Origin: JBCCCJ01 sp039029315
Lineage (GTDB): Bacteria > Bacteroidota > Bacteroidia > J057
DNA length: 64,000 bases
Reading direction: 5' to 3'
Assembly (NCBI GenBank): GCA_039029315.1
Contig: JBCCGK010000052.1
Location: 10,756-74,755 of the forward strand
The notes under the pieces were generated by a model. That model did no database searches and had not been told where the DNA came from. It saw only the letters and a program-made list of their open reading frames with translations. Position 1 is the stretch's first letter. Every line of letters starts with the position of its first letter. The position numbers and the translations under genes are program-made. Of this stretch, positions 1 to 7,611 are shown one piece after another.

Positions 1-125
1 ATATACTCCTTGAGGCAGATTGAATGGTCTCATCGCCAATTTTTTCTATTCCCGAAGGAGATCAGGGATCAATATGTATCCGTCTCAATCCTTCTATCTA
101 TATGACAGGAGGAGTTCGGCCCTGA

Positions 126-1721
126 TTATTCCACAACATCCGATTCAATATCCGAAGCATTGATCCAGCGAGGGATCAATGCTTCCTTTTCTACAACAAT
201 CCGGTGGTAAGCATTTTTGTATGTGAGATTGGAGGCTTCATAATTTTGAAATATATCTCCCTTGCCGAACATTCTGGGATCATTTTCTTGTTTCAATGCT
301 TGCTCCATTTCCTCCTTTAGTTGTCGAGCAAGCGATTCATAGGCAGCCTGATCGATGACATTGTTTACGCAATAGGGATCTTTGTTCAGGTCATATAGTT
401 CTTCCTCCGGTCTTTTCCCAAAGGTCATGTCCCATAGATGCTTGCCATCTGCCGACTGACGCGCTTTCAGTACCTCTGTTTTGGAAGGGCTTCCGTCTAC
501 ATTTGAATAGCCCGTTTGAGGAGGTCCCACAGGCCATCTCTCAGGTTCATAATTATGTAAATACAACGCATTTCCCTTCACGATCCCCCTGATCGGATAA
601 CCGAGATCTCCTGCTCTGCCAATGCCATGTTTTTCCTTCCCAATCAGCACAAAATTCCTGAAAGCTTGTGGTCGATTGGCTTGTTCGAAAATCGGCCGTA
701 GGCTTTTCCCCGCGAATGCTTGCACGCCCACAGCTTCCTCATCTCCTATCCCTGCAAGATCGAATAAGGTAGGAGCGATATCAATAAAAGAAACGTAGTC
801 GTCCACCTTCCTTCCAGAGGACTGAATGCCATTTTTCCACATGATAGATAAGGGAATGTGGTTGGAAAAATTGAAGGCGTCGGTCTTTGCATGGGGAAAG
901 GGCATGCCATTGTCCGCAGTTACGATAACAATGGTATTCTCCAACTCGCCCATCTGCTCAAGCTGGTCCAACATCTTTGCCAAATGTGAATCAAAATATT
1001 CGATTTCGTAGGCATAATCCAGGAGATCGGTTCGAACCACCTCATTGTCCGGAAAAAATGGAGGAACGGTATCAATATCAGATAATTTCTTCCCCGATTT
1101 CAGGGCAGATCCATACTCATAGCGTCTGTGTGGTTCATAGCCTCCATACCAAAAACAGAAGGGTTCATCTATGGGTTTATTCTCTAAAAACTGAATGAAA
1201 TTTGACGCATAATCGGTAGCAGATATATGTGTTGTGGGAGCGTCCAATGTGAGATCATTCCATCTTTTTCCACATAATTCTCTCGCTTTTCCATCCTTTT
1301 TGCCAGCAACACCCGGTCCCCATGGCTTTCCGGTAAACCCAACGAAATAACCGTTCTGCTTCAATGCTTCAGGATAGGTCGTGAATGTCTCCGGGAAATA
1401 TGCCCACATATTCGCAGCCTGCTCTAGTTGCCAGGAATTGCGGCCTGTTAAGAGACAAGCTCTTGAGGGAGCGCATTTGGCATTAGGGGTAAACGCATTG
1501 CGAAATAGCAATCCTTGATTTGCTACGCGATCAAAGGCAGGCGTCTGTATCCAACTACATGCCTCTCCCATATGTAAATAGGAAGCATCATCGGCAATGG
1601 CGATCAATATATTGGGAGACTTCTGAACATGGGCTTCTTCCTTAGTACACCCGAACAGACCTAGCGCAACACACAAGACAAAGAAAGAGTGACAGACGAG
1701 CTTGCTGGATTGTTGATTCAT
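126..1721 (-). CDS. Secreted lipoprotein sulfatase (arylsulfatase family)
   Basis: A 531-residue member of the alkaline-phosphatase-like sulfatase family, which hydrolyses sulfate esters, often from polysaccharides. The N-terminus has a hydrophobic segment ending in a lipobox (LFGC, Cys25), so it is probably a lipoprotein. Two Asp residues (IADDASY, about 44-45) fit the metal site. The sulfatase signature CAPSRACLLTGR begins at Cys83, which would be converted to formylglycine. TADNG near residue 270 is a second typical metal-site motif. Length is normal. No anaerobic-type sulfatase-maturating enzyme is seen in the window. It diverges from the AraC gene, and the sulfated substrate cannot be told from sequence. 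Confidence 0.9.
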   Translation of the reverse strand: MNQQSSKLVCHSFFVLCVALGLFGCTKEEAHVQKSPNILIAIADDASYLHMGEACSWIQTPAFDRVANQGLLFRNAFTPNAKCAPSRACLLTGRNSWQLEQAANMWAYFPETFTTYPEALKQNGYFVGFTGKPWGPGVAGKKDGKARELCGKRWNDLTLDAPTTHISATDYASNFIQFLENKPIDEPFCFWYGGYEPHRRYEYGSALKSGKKLSDIDTVPPFFPDNEVVRTDLLDYAYEIEYFDSHLAKMLDQLEQMGELENTIVIVTADNGMPFPHAKTDAFNFSNHIPLSIMWKNGIQSSGRKVDDYVSFIDIAPTLFDLAGIGDEEAVGVQAFAGKSLRPIFEQANRPQAFRNFVLIGKEKHGIGRAGDLGYPIRGIVKGNALYLHNYEPERWPVGPPQTGYSNVDGSPSKTEVLKARQSADGKHLWDMTFGKRPEEELYDLNKDPYCVNNVIDQAAYESLARQLKEEMEQALKQENDPRMFGKGDIFQNYEASNLTYKNAYHRIVVEKEALIPRWINASDIESDVVE

Positions 1722-1830
1722 TTGATCTTCTTGTCAAGGATTAACTGCCTTCCTGCCTGAAAGAGGAATTTTTCAAAAAAAAAATAGCCACTCCAATCGT
1801 TCACAAGCAACATGATGGCCATATAGCAAA

Positions 1831-1870
1831 GACAGGCAAAGACAGGCAAAGACAGGCAAAGACAGGCAAA
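1831..1870. repeat. 10-bp tandem repeat, four copies
   Basis: Four perfect head-to-tail copies of GACAGGCAAA, with a partial copy (agcaaa) on the left and GAC on the right. It lies 110-150 bp upstream of the sulfatase start. Such perfect short repeats can change copy number by slippage. Confidence 0.9.
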
Positions 1871-2010
1871 GACCTAAAATCTACAAGATCTCCTTCGAAG
1901 TCAACTTTTTTTTTATGCAATCCATTCGACAAAAAAGGAAGTCGGCAGGGACTTCACCCTTTTGGCCTCCTCACATTGAGAAGCACGGTCATTCTCAAAA
2001 CTTCTGGTCT

Positions 2011-2040
2011 GAATCTCCCAGTATTTGGCCTATTCCTCCA
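2011..2040 (+). promoter_or_regulatory. Shared upstream element, copy A (araC)
   Basis: Contains TCTCCCAGTATTTGGCC followed by TATTCCTCCA. The core TATTTGGCCTATT ends about 64 bp before the ATG at 2099. It matches the elements at 3441, 4266, 5998, 6517 and 7523, which suggests autoregulation by the AraC protein. The match is seen; the function is inferred. Confidence 0.5.
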
Positions 2041-2098
2041 ACATGGAGAGCACAGTTTCCCAGACCTTTGTGTAGAAGCATATTCTAATCCACGAATC

Positions 2099-2968
2099 AT
2101 GATTATTTCACATAGACATTTCGACCTGTTGGACAAAGTCATATTGGAAAGAGTTGTTTTCCAGCCTCCTTTCACATCCAACTCCAGCCTTCACGATGAG
2201 GCTTGCTTTCTCCATATCATCCATGGGCGTTCTCGATTGTACACTCCTACCTCCACCATGGAAGTCGATACGACCGACAGCCTGGTGATGAAGTGTGGAA
2301 GTTATCTGAACAAATGGTTCGGAAATGAAGGAAATGAACCCAATGAGGCAGTCCTGGTTCACTTACATCCAGATGTTCTGAAAGTCGTCTATGAAGATCA
2401 GATTCCTTCCTTGTTCACTTCTCCAAGACAGAAGAATCCAGTTCCTGTTGAGAAGGTCAAGTTGAATAATATGCTCAGTAATTATGTAAACAGCTTGCTG
2501 TTCTATTTTGACAACCCTTCACTGGTAACAGAGGACCTGATCAAGCTGAAGGTCAAAGAGATTATTCTTCTATTGATCAACACTGAAAACGCTCATCGTC
2601 TCAGTGATATTCTCGGAGACATGATCAATCCCAATCAATATAAATTCAAGGAAATCATACAAGAGCATCTTTATGATGATTTGCGGGTAGAGGATTTGGC
2701 GGTGCTTGCAGGATATAGTTTGTCATCTTTCAAACGGAAATTCAAAGAGGTGTTTGGGACCAGTCCCCTGAGGTATATCAAACAACAAAGGCTGGAAAAG
2801 GGACGAGAACTATTGACAGAAACCAATCTGAGAATCTCCGACATCGCCTATGATGTGGGCTTCAATGATCTGGGGCATTTTTCCAAATCATTCATTGCTG
2901 CTTATCAAAGCACCCCCTCGGCGTATAGAAGACAGTATTCTCCCACTGTCAAACGGGCAATTGCCTGA
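2099..2968 (+). CDS. AraC-family transcriptional regulator
   Basis: A DNA-binding regulator of about 289 residues. The C-terminal 100 residues hold the two helix-turn-helix motifs of the AraC/XylS family (VEDLAVLAGYSLSSFKRKF, then ISDIAYDVGFNDLGHFSKSF). The N-terminal part is a probable cupin-like sensor domain (MIISHRHFDLLDK onward) typical of Bacteroidota regulators of the ExsA type. I chose ATG 2099, because the upstream TTG at 1976 would put the shared regulatory element inside the gene and adds residues unlike the family. It is followed after 83 bp by the cupin gene, and is the best candidate for controlling the genes to its right. The ligand is unknown. Confidence 0.88.
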   Translation: MIISHRHFDLLDKVILERVVFQPPFTSNSSLHDEACFLHIIHGRSRLYTPTSTMEVDTTDSLVMKCGSYLNKWFGNEGNEPNEAVLVHLHPDVLKVVYEDQIPSLFTSPRQKNPVPVEKVKLNNMLSNYVNSLLFYFDNPSLVTEDLIKLKVKEIILLLINTENAHRLSDILGDMINPNQYKFKEIIQEHLYDDLRVEDLAVLAGYSLSSFKRKFKEVFGTSPLRYIKQQRLEKGRELLTETNLRISDIAYDVGFNDLGHFSKSFIAAYQSTPSAYRRQYSPTVKRAIA

Positions 2969-3051
2969 GACATCATTCACTGGATACGGCTGAATCTGAA
3001 CTCAAAGATGCTCCCCCATTTCACTCCCTATCATCTAAAACAAATAAACAA

Positions 3052-3402
3052 ATGGACTTCACACGTATTTTCACCGACTCTGAAGGGAATAGTCATTTTG
3101 AAACCATTCCCGTCCATATGGAAGCCAAAACAGACATTGGATTTTACTCCACACCAGAGGAAAAGATTAGTCGCATGTACTTCCAACATGCCTTGCCACA
3201 TCACGAGTGGCCTTTTCATAGCGTAAAGGACAAGATTCAGTTGGTTTTTCTGAAAGGCATCATGGAATTTGAGGTGAGCAATGGAGAAAGAAAGCAATTT
3301 GGTCCTGGAGATGTCGTCCTGCTTGACGATCATTCAGGACAAGGACACAAGGGAAGAACCTGGGAGAACACAGCTACGGTTCTCGCCATTCACTTCAAGT
3401 AA
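3052..3402 (+). CDS. Small cupin-domain protein
   Basis: A 116-residue single-domain protein with a cupin beta-barrel pattern: HALPHHEWPFHSVKDKIQL is the metal-binding first half, and FGPGDVVLLDD with GQGHKGRTW the second. Small cupins of this kind bind a metal and are enzymes or sensors; the substrate is not readable. No signal peptide is seen, so it should be cytoplasmic. It lies 83 bp after the AraC gene on the same strand and lacks its own copy of the shared upstream element, so it is probably co-transcribed with the regulator. Confidence 0.75.
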   Translation: MDFTRIFTDSEGNSHFETIPVHMEAKTDIGFYSTPEEKISRMYFQHALPHHEWPFHSVKDKIQLVFLKGIMEFEVSNGERKQFGPGDVVLLDDHSGQGHKGRTWENTATVLAIHFK

Positions 3403-3440
3403 AAGGCCGCTTTCCTCTCTGTTCTCTTCCTGAGCCAAAT

Positions 3441-3500
3441 GTCCAAATAGTTGGCCTATTCTTACCAAGGCTAGAGGAATAGAAAGACGATCTTTGACTT
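3441..3500 (+). promoter_or_regulatory. Shared upstream element, copy B, with promoter-like box
   Basis: GTCCAAATAGTTGGCCTATT at 3441-3460 is followed by CTTTGAC at 3492-3498 and GTTCAATCAT. The same two-part layout, with a spacing of about 40 bp, recurs at 5998-6060 and 7523-7590. The first part may be the activator site and TTTG the -33 box; a TACATTTT at 3520-3527 could be the -7 box. The start codon of the SRPBCC gene is at 3534. Confidence 0.5.
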
Positions 3501-3533
3501 GTTCAATCATTACAAATCTTACATTTTTATACA

Positions 3534-4043
3534 ATGAAAATCACGAGAAAAATTATCATCGACAAATCCGCGACAGAGGTATGGGACGTTTTGGGACGAA
3601 ATTTCGAACAGGCTGACCAGTGGATGGCTTCGGTTCCCAAATCTTACGCAAAAGTAGTTGGAACGACTGCTGAAGGTGCTCCACTTATCGGAAGAATTTG
3701 TGAGCTCTCACAAAAACCGAATGGCCCCATCGCAGATGAAACCATTACCCATTATGACGAGAGTCAGTTCGTCATGCATGTGAATGTCGTGCCTCGGAAT
3801 GGCAATCTTCCTATTCAACAAAACAATGTTGTTATGTCAGTCAGGCCAATTGGAGATGCTCAAGCAGAAGTCAGTTGGGCATCGGATCTGGAATTAAAGC
3901 CTGTTGGCAAATTGCTTTATCCAATCGTAAAAGTAGGGGTGGCAAAATCGTTTGACGAGCTTCTCGAAGAGTTGAAGCACTTTGTTGAAACGGGAACTCC
4001 GCATCCAAGAAAAGTCGCCAAACTTGCCAAACTAGCTGCCTGA
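3534..4043 (+). CDS. SRPBCC (START-like) family protein
   Basis: A 169-residue protein of the SRPBCC ligand-binding fold (polyketide cyclase/dehydrase type). It begins MKITRKIIIDKSATEVWDVL, the usual first beta strand and helix of the fold, and ends in a long helix (SFDELLEELKHFVETG). There is no signal peptide. These proteins hold hydrophobic ligands in a deep cavity, but no catalytic residue can be named here. It has its own copy of the shared upstream element and is followed by a hairpin terminator at 4101, so it is probably transcribed alone. The next gene is a membrane-anchored relative. Confidence 0.8.
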   Translation: MKITRKIIIDKSATEVWDVLGRNFEQADQWMASVPKSYAKVVGTTAEGAPLIGRICELSQKPNGPIADETITHYDESQFVMHVNVVPRNGNLPIQQNNVVMSVRPIGDAQAEVSWASDLELKPVGKLLYPIVKVGVAKSFDELLEELKHFVETGTPHPRKVAKLAKLAA

Positions 4044-4100
4044 TTTGCATACGCTCATTGGCTTATTTCATGGGTTGCATGTTTCGATCCCAGAAAAATG

Positions 4101-4137
4101 AACCATCATTCTATCCTTGCAGGATAGGGTGATGGTT
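4101..4137 (+). terminator. Hairpin terminator after SRPBCC gene
   Basis: AACCATCATTCTATCC pairs with GGATAGGGTGATGGTT around a 5-base loop, with one internal mismatch pair. There is no clear U-run, so it may act with Rho or simply protect the 3' end. Confidence 0.6.
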
Positions 4138-4265
4138 CGATTGGATTAAGGGGGCACTCCTCTACCAGCCTATTCCCAGCATTTGGTTTGAGGAACTGTT
4201 TGGATCTCTTCTGACAGTAGGTCTACAATGGTGCTATCCGAGAGGTCTATGCACAAACGGCCTGA

Positions 4266-4290
4266 ATTTCCCAATCATTGAGCTATTTCT
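4266..4290 (+). promoter_or_regulatory. Shared upstream element, copy C
   Basis: AATTTCCCAATCATTGAGCT followed by ATTTCTCCA. It is nearly identical over more than 20 bases to the copy at 5998, and ends about 65 bp before the ATG at 4354. Confidence 0.55.
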
Positions 4291-4353
4291 CCAACAGATT
4301 CAATCCAGAAAGTCCGTGCTTTGGTGAATCAACCAATCATAAGCATTCCTCTC

Positions 4354-4932
4354 ATGAAAAAAATCATAAAAAACACCGTGCTTGGCCTCACAGGCTTATT
4401 CGTTTTGTTGCTTGTTGCAGGCTCAATTGTAGGCTCCTCTGCCAATATTCATGTAGAAACCCACATCGATGCTCCGGCCGACAAAGCCTGGGACATTCTC
4501 GGTCGACAATTTGTAGGGATTGATACCTGGTCCTCTACTGTTGAATCCTCACGGGTTGCAACCCAGGCCGATTATTCCGTTGACATTGTCCCAGCCCGGA
4601 ATGCCCCAGTTCCAGGAAGAGTAACTGTATCCAAGCTGGTGGAAGCCACCGAAATTTTGCTTGACTATTCGGATGAGCAAAGAGACTTTACTTTTGTTGC
4701 TACCGGATTACCTTCTTTTATGGTTACCTCCATGAAGAATCACAGTCAGATAGTGGCACATGGGATTGACAAAAGTGCTGTGGTATTTGACATAGAACTT
4801 GTATTTACCCGGCCTTTTTTCTTCATGAAATACGTGATGGCGAATCGTATGCAAAAGACCTTTGGCCTCCTTCAGGGAGAACTGAAGACCTATGCTGAAA
4901 CAGGCAAAATCGCTGGGACACTGGCGCATTAA
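4354..4932 (+). CDS. Membrane-anchored SRPBCC family protein
   Basis: About 192 residues. It starts MKKIIKNTVLGLTGLFVLLL, an N-terminal membrane anchor or signal sequence, followed by an SRPBCC domain (HVETHIDAPADKAWDILGRQF). The paired anchor-plus-SRPBCC layout resembles the cytosolic neighbour at 3534 with an added export segment, so the two may be paralogues with different locations. ATG 4354 is preferred to an upstream TTG because the signal sequence then sits at the N-terminus. It is preceded by copy C of the shared element. No ligand can be assigned. Confidence 0.75.
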   Translation: MKKIIKNTVLGLTGLFVLLLVAGSIVGSSANIHVETHIDAPADKAWDILGRQFVGIDTWSSTVESSRVATQADYSVDIVPARNAPVPGRVTVSKLVEATEILLDYSDEQRDFTFVATGLPSFMVTSMKNHSQIVAHGIDKSAVVFDIELVFTRPFFFMKYVMANRMQKTFGLLQGELKTYAETGKIAGTLAH

Positions 4933-5171
4933 TCCTTATCAAATCATTCCAACATCTTTGGATGCTGGAGAAAAACCTTAGGTTGCCAAACAAAGCATCA
5001 GTAGCAAGGGAGGATTTCCTCCGGGATTTCGCAACACGATGCCTGAGATTGATTCCCGACTAGATGAGATGGTCCCTGGCTTGGGAATCGTTCTCAATGG
5101 AAAGGCCTAATTATCCAGAACACATGTCTTAATTGAACAATTTGAGGGAGAAACAGTGCATATCTAGAATC

Positions 5172-5948
5172 ATGAAGATGGCATCCCCAGAACAACACTC
5201 GACAATGGAACCTATCCGATCCAATTATTTTCACGCTGGTATGGTTTTGTGCTTACTTATTCTGATTGCTCCATTTATGAGCCACAGTCAGCAAGCACAG
5301 GAATCTGAGCCAAATAGTCAGTTTTCTGAAGCAGATACACTTATCGTAACGGAAACAATTTCGGGACATTTTTTCCCAAGCAATGATGATGATTATTACA
5401 TATTCGAGCTGCCCGGTAGAGGCATAGTCGATTTCCATGTCTCAGGTGTCCCTCCCAATGTTTTGGTCCGCGCAAAACTCTATAATCAGGAGTACCAGGA
5501 GTTGAATTATCAAAATGGAACCTTTGGAACTGATTTGTCCATGCGAACGCTTGTATGCCAAGGTGGCATCTACTATGCCCGTTTGTTTTCCCTGGAGCAA
5601 GCCGCCACCCTTCAATATCAGTTACGCATCCTCATTGATTCTGTAGAAGGGGAAGATTGTTTGCAGACAACAGCGATTGGGAATTCTTTGCATGAAGATT
5701 CCAAAGGATTGGAGCTGTTTCCCAATCCTGTAAGAGATCAGTTAGCAATTTCAGTTCCAAGAGAAATGGTCAATGCTAAGAGATTGTCTGCCAGCATCAT
5801 CAACTCTTTGGGGCAAATTGAGGCCCAACAGTCTATGGATACATCTGAGGCCATCATTTCTGTTTCAGACCTTCCGTCTGGCGTGTATATTCTCCAGGTG
5901 TCCGGCGCAAAACATACCATGCTTCAGAGATTTATCAAGCGGAACTAA
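5172..5948 (+). CDS. Secreted protein with T9SS sorting domain
   Basis: About 258 residues from ATG 5172 (an upstream TTG at 5133 is less likely). A hydrophobic signal segment (MVLCLLILIAPFMSHSQQ) is followed by a beta-sandwich domain that resembles bacterial pre-peptidase C-terminal domains (EPNSQFSEADTL, DDDYYIFELP). The C-terminus is a type A T9SS sorting domain: LELFPNPVRDQLAISVP, then VSDLPSGVYILQVSG and a basic end (RFIKRN). It has no catalytic domain, so it is a small secreted or surface-attached binding protein. It interrupts the hydrolase/SRPBCC series on the same strand and has no clear copy of the shared upstream element. Confidence 0.8.
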   Translation: MKMASPEQHSTMEPIRSNYFHAGMVLCLLILIAPFMSHSQQAQESEPNSQFSEADTLIVTETISGHFFPSNDDDYYIFELPGRGIVDFHVSGVPPNVLVRAKLYNQEYQELNYQNGTFGTDLSMRTLVCQGGIYYARLFSLEQAATLQYQLRILIDSVEGEDCLQTTAIGNSLHEDSKGLELFPNPVRDQLAISVPREMVNAKRLSASIINSLGQIEAQQSMDTSEAIISVSDLPSGVYILQVSGAKHTMLQRFIKRN

Positions 5949-5997
5949 GAGCCTTAGCCTTGCTACAGATTTGCTCCTCAAAAGGAATTTGAGCCGA

Positions 5998-6060
5998 ATT
6001 TCCCAATCATTGAGCTTTTTCTCCATACCATGAGCTCTGGGAATACCGATCTTTGACATG
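5998..6060 (+). promoter_or_regulatory. Shared upstream element, copy D, with promoter-like box
   Basis: AATTTCCCAATCATTGAGCT at 5998-6017, then TTTTTCTCCA; about 40 bp on, CGATCTTTGACATGTTCAA repeats the second part of copy B. The gene start is at 6114. It is the best two-part match to copies B and C. Confidence 0.55.
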
Positions 6061-6113
6061 TTCAAAAACAGAAACCCCACTATTATTCGTAACACCCAAC
6101 AATCCCTTCGATT

Positions 6114-6515
6114 ATGTCCATGCAACAATCAATTCTTCTAAAAGTCATACTTGGTCTCGCTGGTCTTCTTATCCTGATTCCCGGCGCAATGGCCTTATTC
6201 AATCCCGTCGGATTCACCGCCAGAAATGGGGTAGATATTGCTGGCAACATTAGCTTGTTGAATGATTACAGAGCAACAGGAGGAATATTCCTCGGGAGTG
6301 GGATTGTCATTCTGTTGGGGATCATTCACTCCCGAATGACCTTCACCTCCACGGTTGTGGCGATCATGGCTCATCTGACAATTGCGTTTGGCAGATTGCT
6401 CTCTCTGGGAGCGGACGGCTCCCCAGCCAAAGGACTCATTGCTGCAATGATTGTCGAATTTGTCCTCGGACTGGCAGCCATATTTGCGATGGTGAAATAC
6501 AGAGACAAATCCTAG
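6114..6515 (+). CDS. DUF4345-like four-helix membrane protein
   Basis: A 133-residue integral membrane protein with about four hydrophobic segments (ILLKVILGLAGLLILIPGA, GIFLGSGIVILLGII, VVAIMAHLTIAFGRLLSLG, MIVEFVLGLAAIFAMV). The pattern and length fit the DUF4345 family, whose function is unknown. The conserved-looking GRLLSLGADG in the third loop is part of that family. It is preceded by copy D of the shared upstream element. The stop codon lies at the edge of copy E, so the following esterase probably has its own promoter. Confidence 0.7.
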   Translation: MSMQQSILLKVILGLAGLLILIPGAMALFNPVGFTARNGVDIAGNISLLNDYRATGGIFLGSGIVILLGIIHSRMTFTSTVVAIMAHLTIAFGRLLSLGADGSPAKGLIAAMIVEFVLGLAAIFAMVKYRDKS

Positions 6516-6516
6516 A

Positions 6517-6535
6517 GACTATTTGGTCTATTCAG
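6517..6535 (+). promoter_or_regulatory. Shared upstream element, copy E
   Basis: GACTATTTGGTCTATTCAG. It keeps the right half (TTGGTCTATTC) of the element but not the CCCAA half. It begins 2 bp after the stop codon of the preceding gene and lies about 88 bp before the esterase start. Confidence 0.4.
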
Positions 6536-6620
6536 AAGTACATCAGGCATCAGAGAGTGAGATCATGTGTAATCTTATTACTCTGATGCATTTTCTTTAT
6601 CCCAAAAGCGGTTCATCCAT

Positions 6621-7502
6621 ATGTTCAAAACACTTCTGCTATTTCTGCTGGGTCTGATTATCATTGCCTTCTTGGCTATCAACTATACTCCCCTGAGTTT
6701 CGTCTATACGTACTTTCTTCAATCTTCAAACAAGATGCAAGGACAGATTCAGCTCCTTCAACTGGATCATATCCAGTACTTTCTCTATTTGCCTCCTGAC
6801 TACCAGGAAACTCCAGACACCCCTTATCCAGTCATCTATCACCTACATGGCGCGATGCCACTTCCCTGGGGAGTGGCGAAATCCATCATTCGCACAGATG
6901 TCATAGCAAGTGCCACTTTGCTGGAAAAGCTAGCTGAGGAGGGAAAAGCCGAGCCTAGTATCATTGTCGCTCCTTATGACGGAATGGGGACAAGCATGTG
7001 GTCCAATTCCTGGACAGGAGAGATCATGGGAGAGTCGGACTTGATCGACAAACTCATCCCATTTATAGAAACCACCTACCCCATTTCTCGCGACAGGGCA
7101 AAGACGACCTTACAAGGATTCTCAATGGGAGGTTTTGGTGCAATCAAAATCGGATTCAAATATCCTGAAAAGTTTGCAAAGATTATTTCATTTGATGGAG
7201 CCATCCATACCTGGCAGACCATCTCCAGCCGACGCAAAGGAATCACTGCTGCGATCTTCCAAAGCGAAGAGCGTTTCCTTCTCAACTCTCCCTGGGAACA
7301 AAGTCAGCGCTATACCGAGGTCAAAGAAAAGTTTCCCATTACCCTCTATGTGATAGAAGCCTGGGTGAAGGAATATAATAGAAACTTCCGAACTCATCTC
7401 GATTCGATTGGGCTGGATTTCACCTATATCGAGACAGATTGCCAACATGATATGGGATGTATGAGCAGCGTAGAGGAGGTCTCCATTGTATATGAGTTAT
7501 AG
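6621..7502 (+). CDS. Esterase of the esterase D / PHB depolymerase-like fold
   Basis: A 293-residue alpha/beta-hydrolase. An N-terminal hydrophobic segment (LLLFLLGLIIIAFLAI) anchors or exports it. Catalytic elements visible are the oxyanion HGAM near residue 76, the nucleophile elbow GFSMGGFGA (Ser168), and His276 in DCQHDMGCM. The fold type matches putative esterases (esterase_phd/EstA-like) that act on acyl esters. It ends soon after the catalytic His, slightly short for the family. It is in the same-strand series with copy E of the upstream element. The substrate is unknown. Confidence 0.8.
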   Translation: MFKTLLLFLLGLIIIAFLAINYTPLSFVYTYFLQSSNKMQGQIQLLQLDHIQYFLYLPPDYQETPDTPYPVIYHLHGAMPLPWGVAKSIIRTDVIASATLLEKLAEEGKAEPSIIVAPYDGMGTSMWSNSWTGEIMGESDLIDKLIPFIETTYPISRDRAKTTLQGFSMGGFGAIKIGFKYPEKFAKIISFDGAIHTWQTISSRRKGITAAIFQSEERFLLNSPWEQSQRYTEVKEKFPITLYVIEAWVKEYNRNFRTHLDSIGLDFTYIETDCQHDMGCMSSVEEVSIVYEL

Positions 7503-7522
7503 GTCTATGTTTTTGACCGTTT

Positions 7523-7590
7523 TGTCCCAATGATTGGTCTTTTTCACCCAAAGAATCCTTGCCTCCTCCTCTACCTTTGAGGTATTCAAT
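7523..7590 (+). promoter_or_regulatory. Shared upstream element, copy F, with promoter-like box
   Basis: TGTCCCAATGATTGGTCTTT at 7523-7542, followed about 42 bp on by CTTTGAGGTATTCAATCA, which parallels copies B and D. It is 68 bp from core to the ATG at 7612. Confidence 0.55.
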
Positions 7591-7611
7591 CACCATTAAC
7601 CAACATTTGAC

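Larger units (their letters stand above)
1722..2098. other. Intergenic region between sulfatase and AraC gene
   Basis: This divergent intergenic stretch holds a 10-bp tandem repeat (1831-1870), a T/A-rich stretch near 1905-1935 and, close to the regulator, one copy of the shared upstream element (2011-2040). An open frame runs into it from the AraC gene starting at a TTG at 1976, but the extension lacks similarity to the family N-terminus, so I treat it as non-coding. Confidence 0.6.
4044..4353. other. Intergenic region between two SRPBCC genes
   Basis: Holds a strong hairpin (4101-4137) after the first SRPBCC gene and copy C of the shared upstream element (4266-4290) before the second. Nothing coding is supported. 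A TTG-initiated extension of the next gene to 4321 lacks family support. Confidence 0.6.

Noticed and set aside
1976..2098. N-terminal extension of the AraC gene from TTG 1976
   Set aside because: The extension contains copy A of the shared upstream element and has no family similarity; ATG 2099 fits better.
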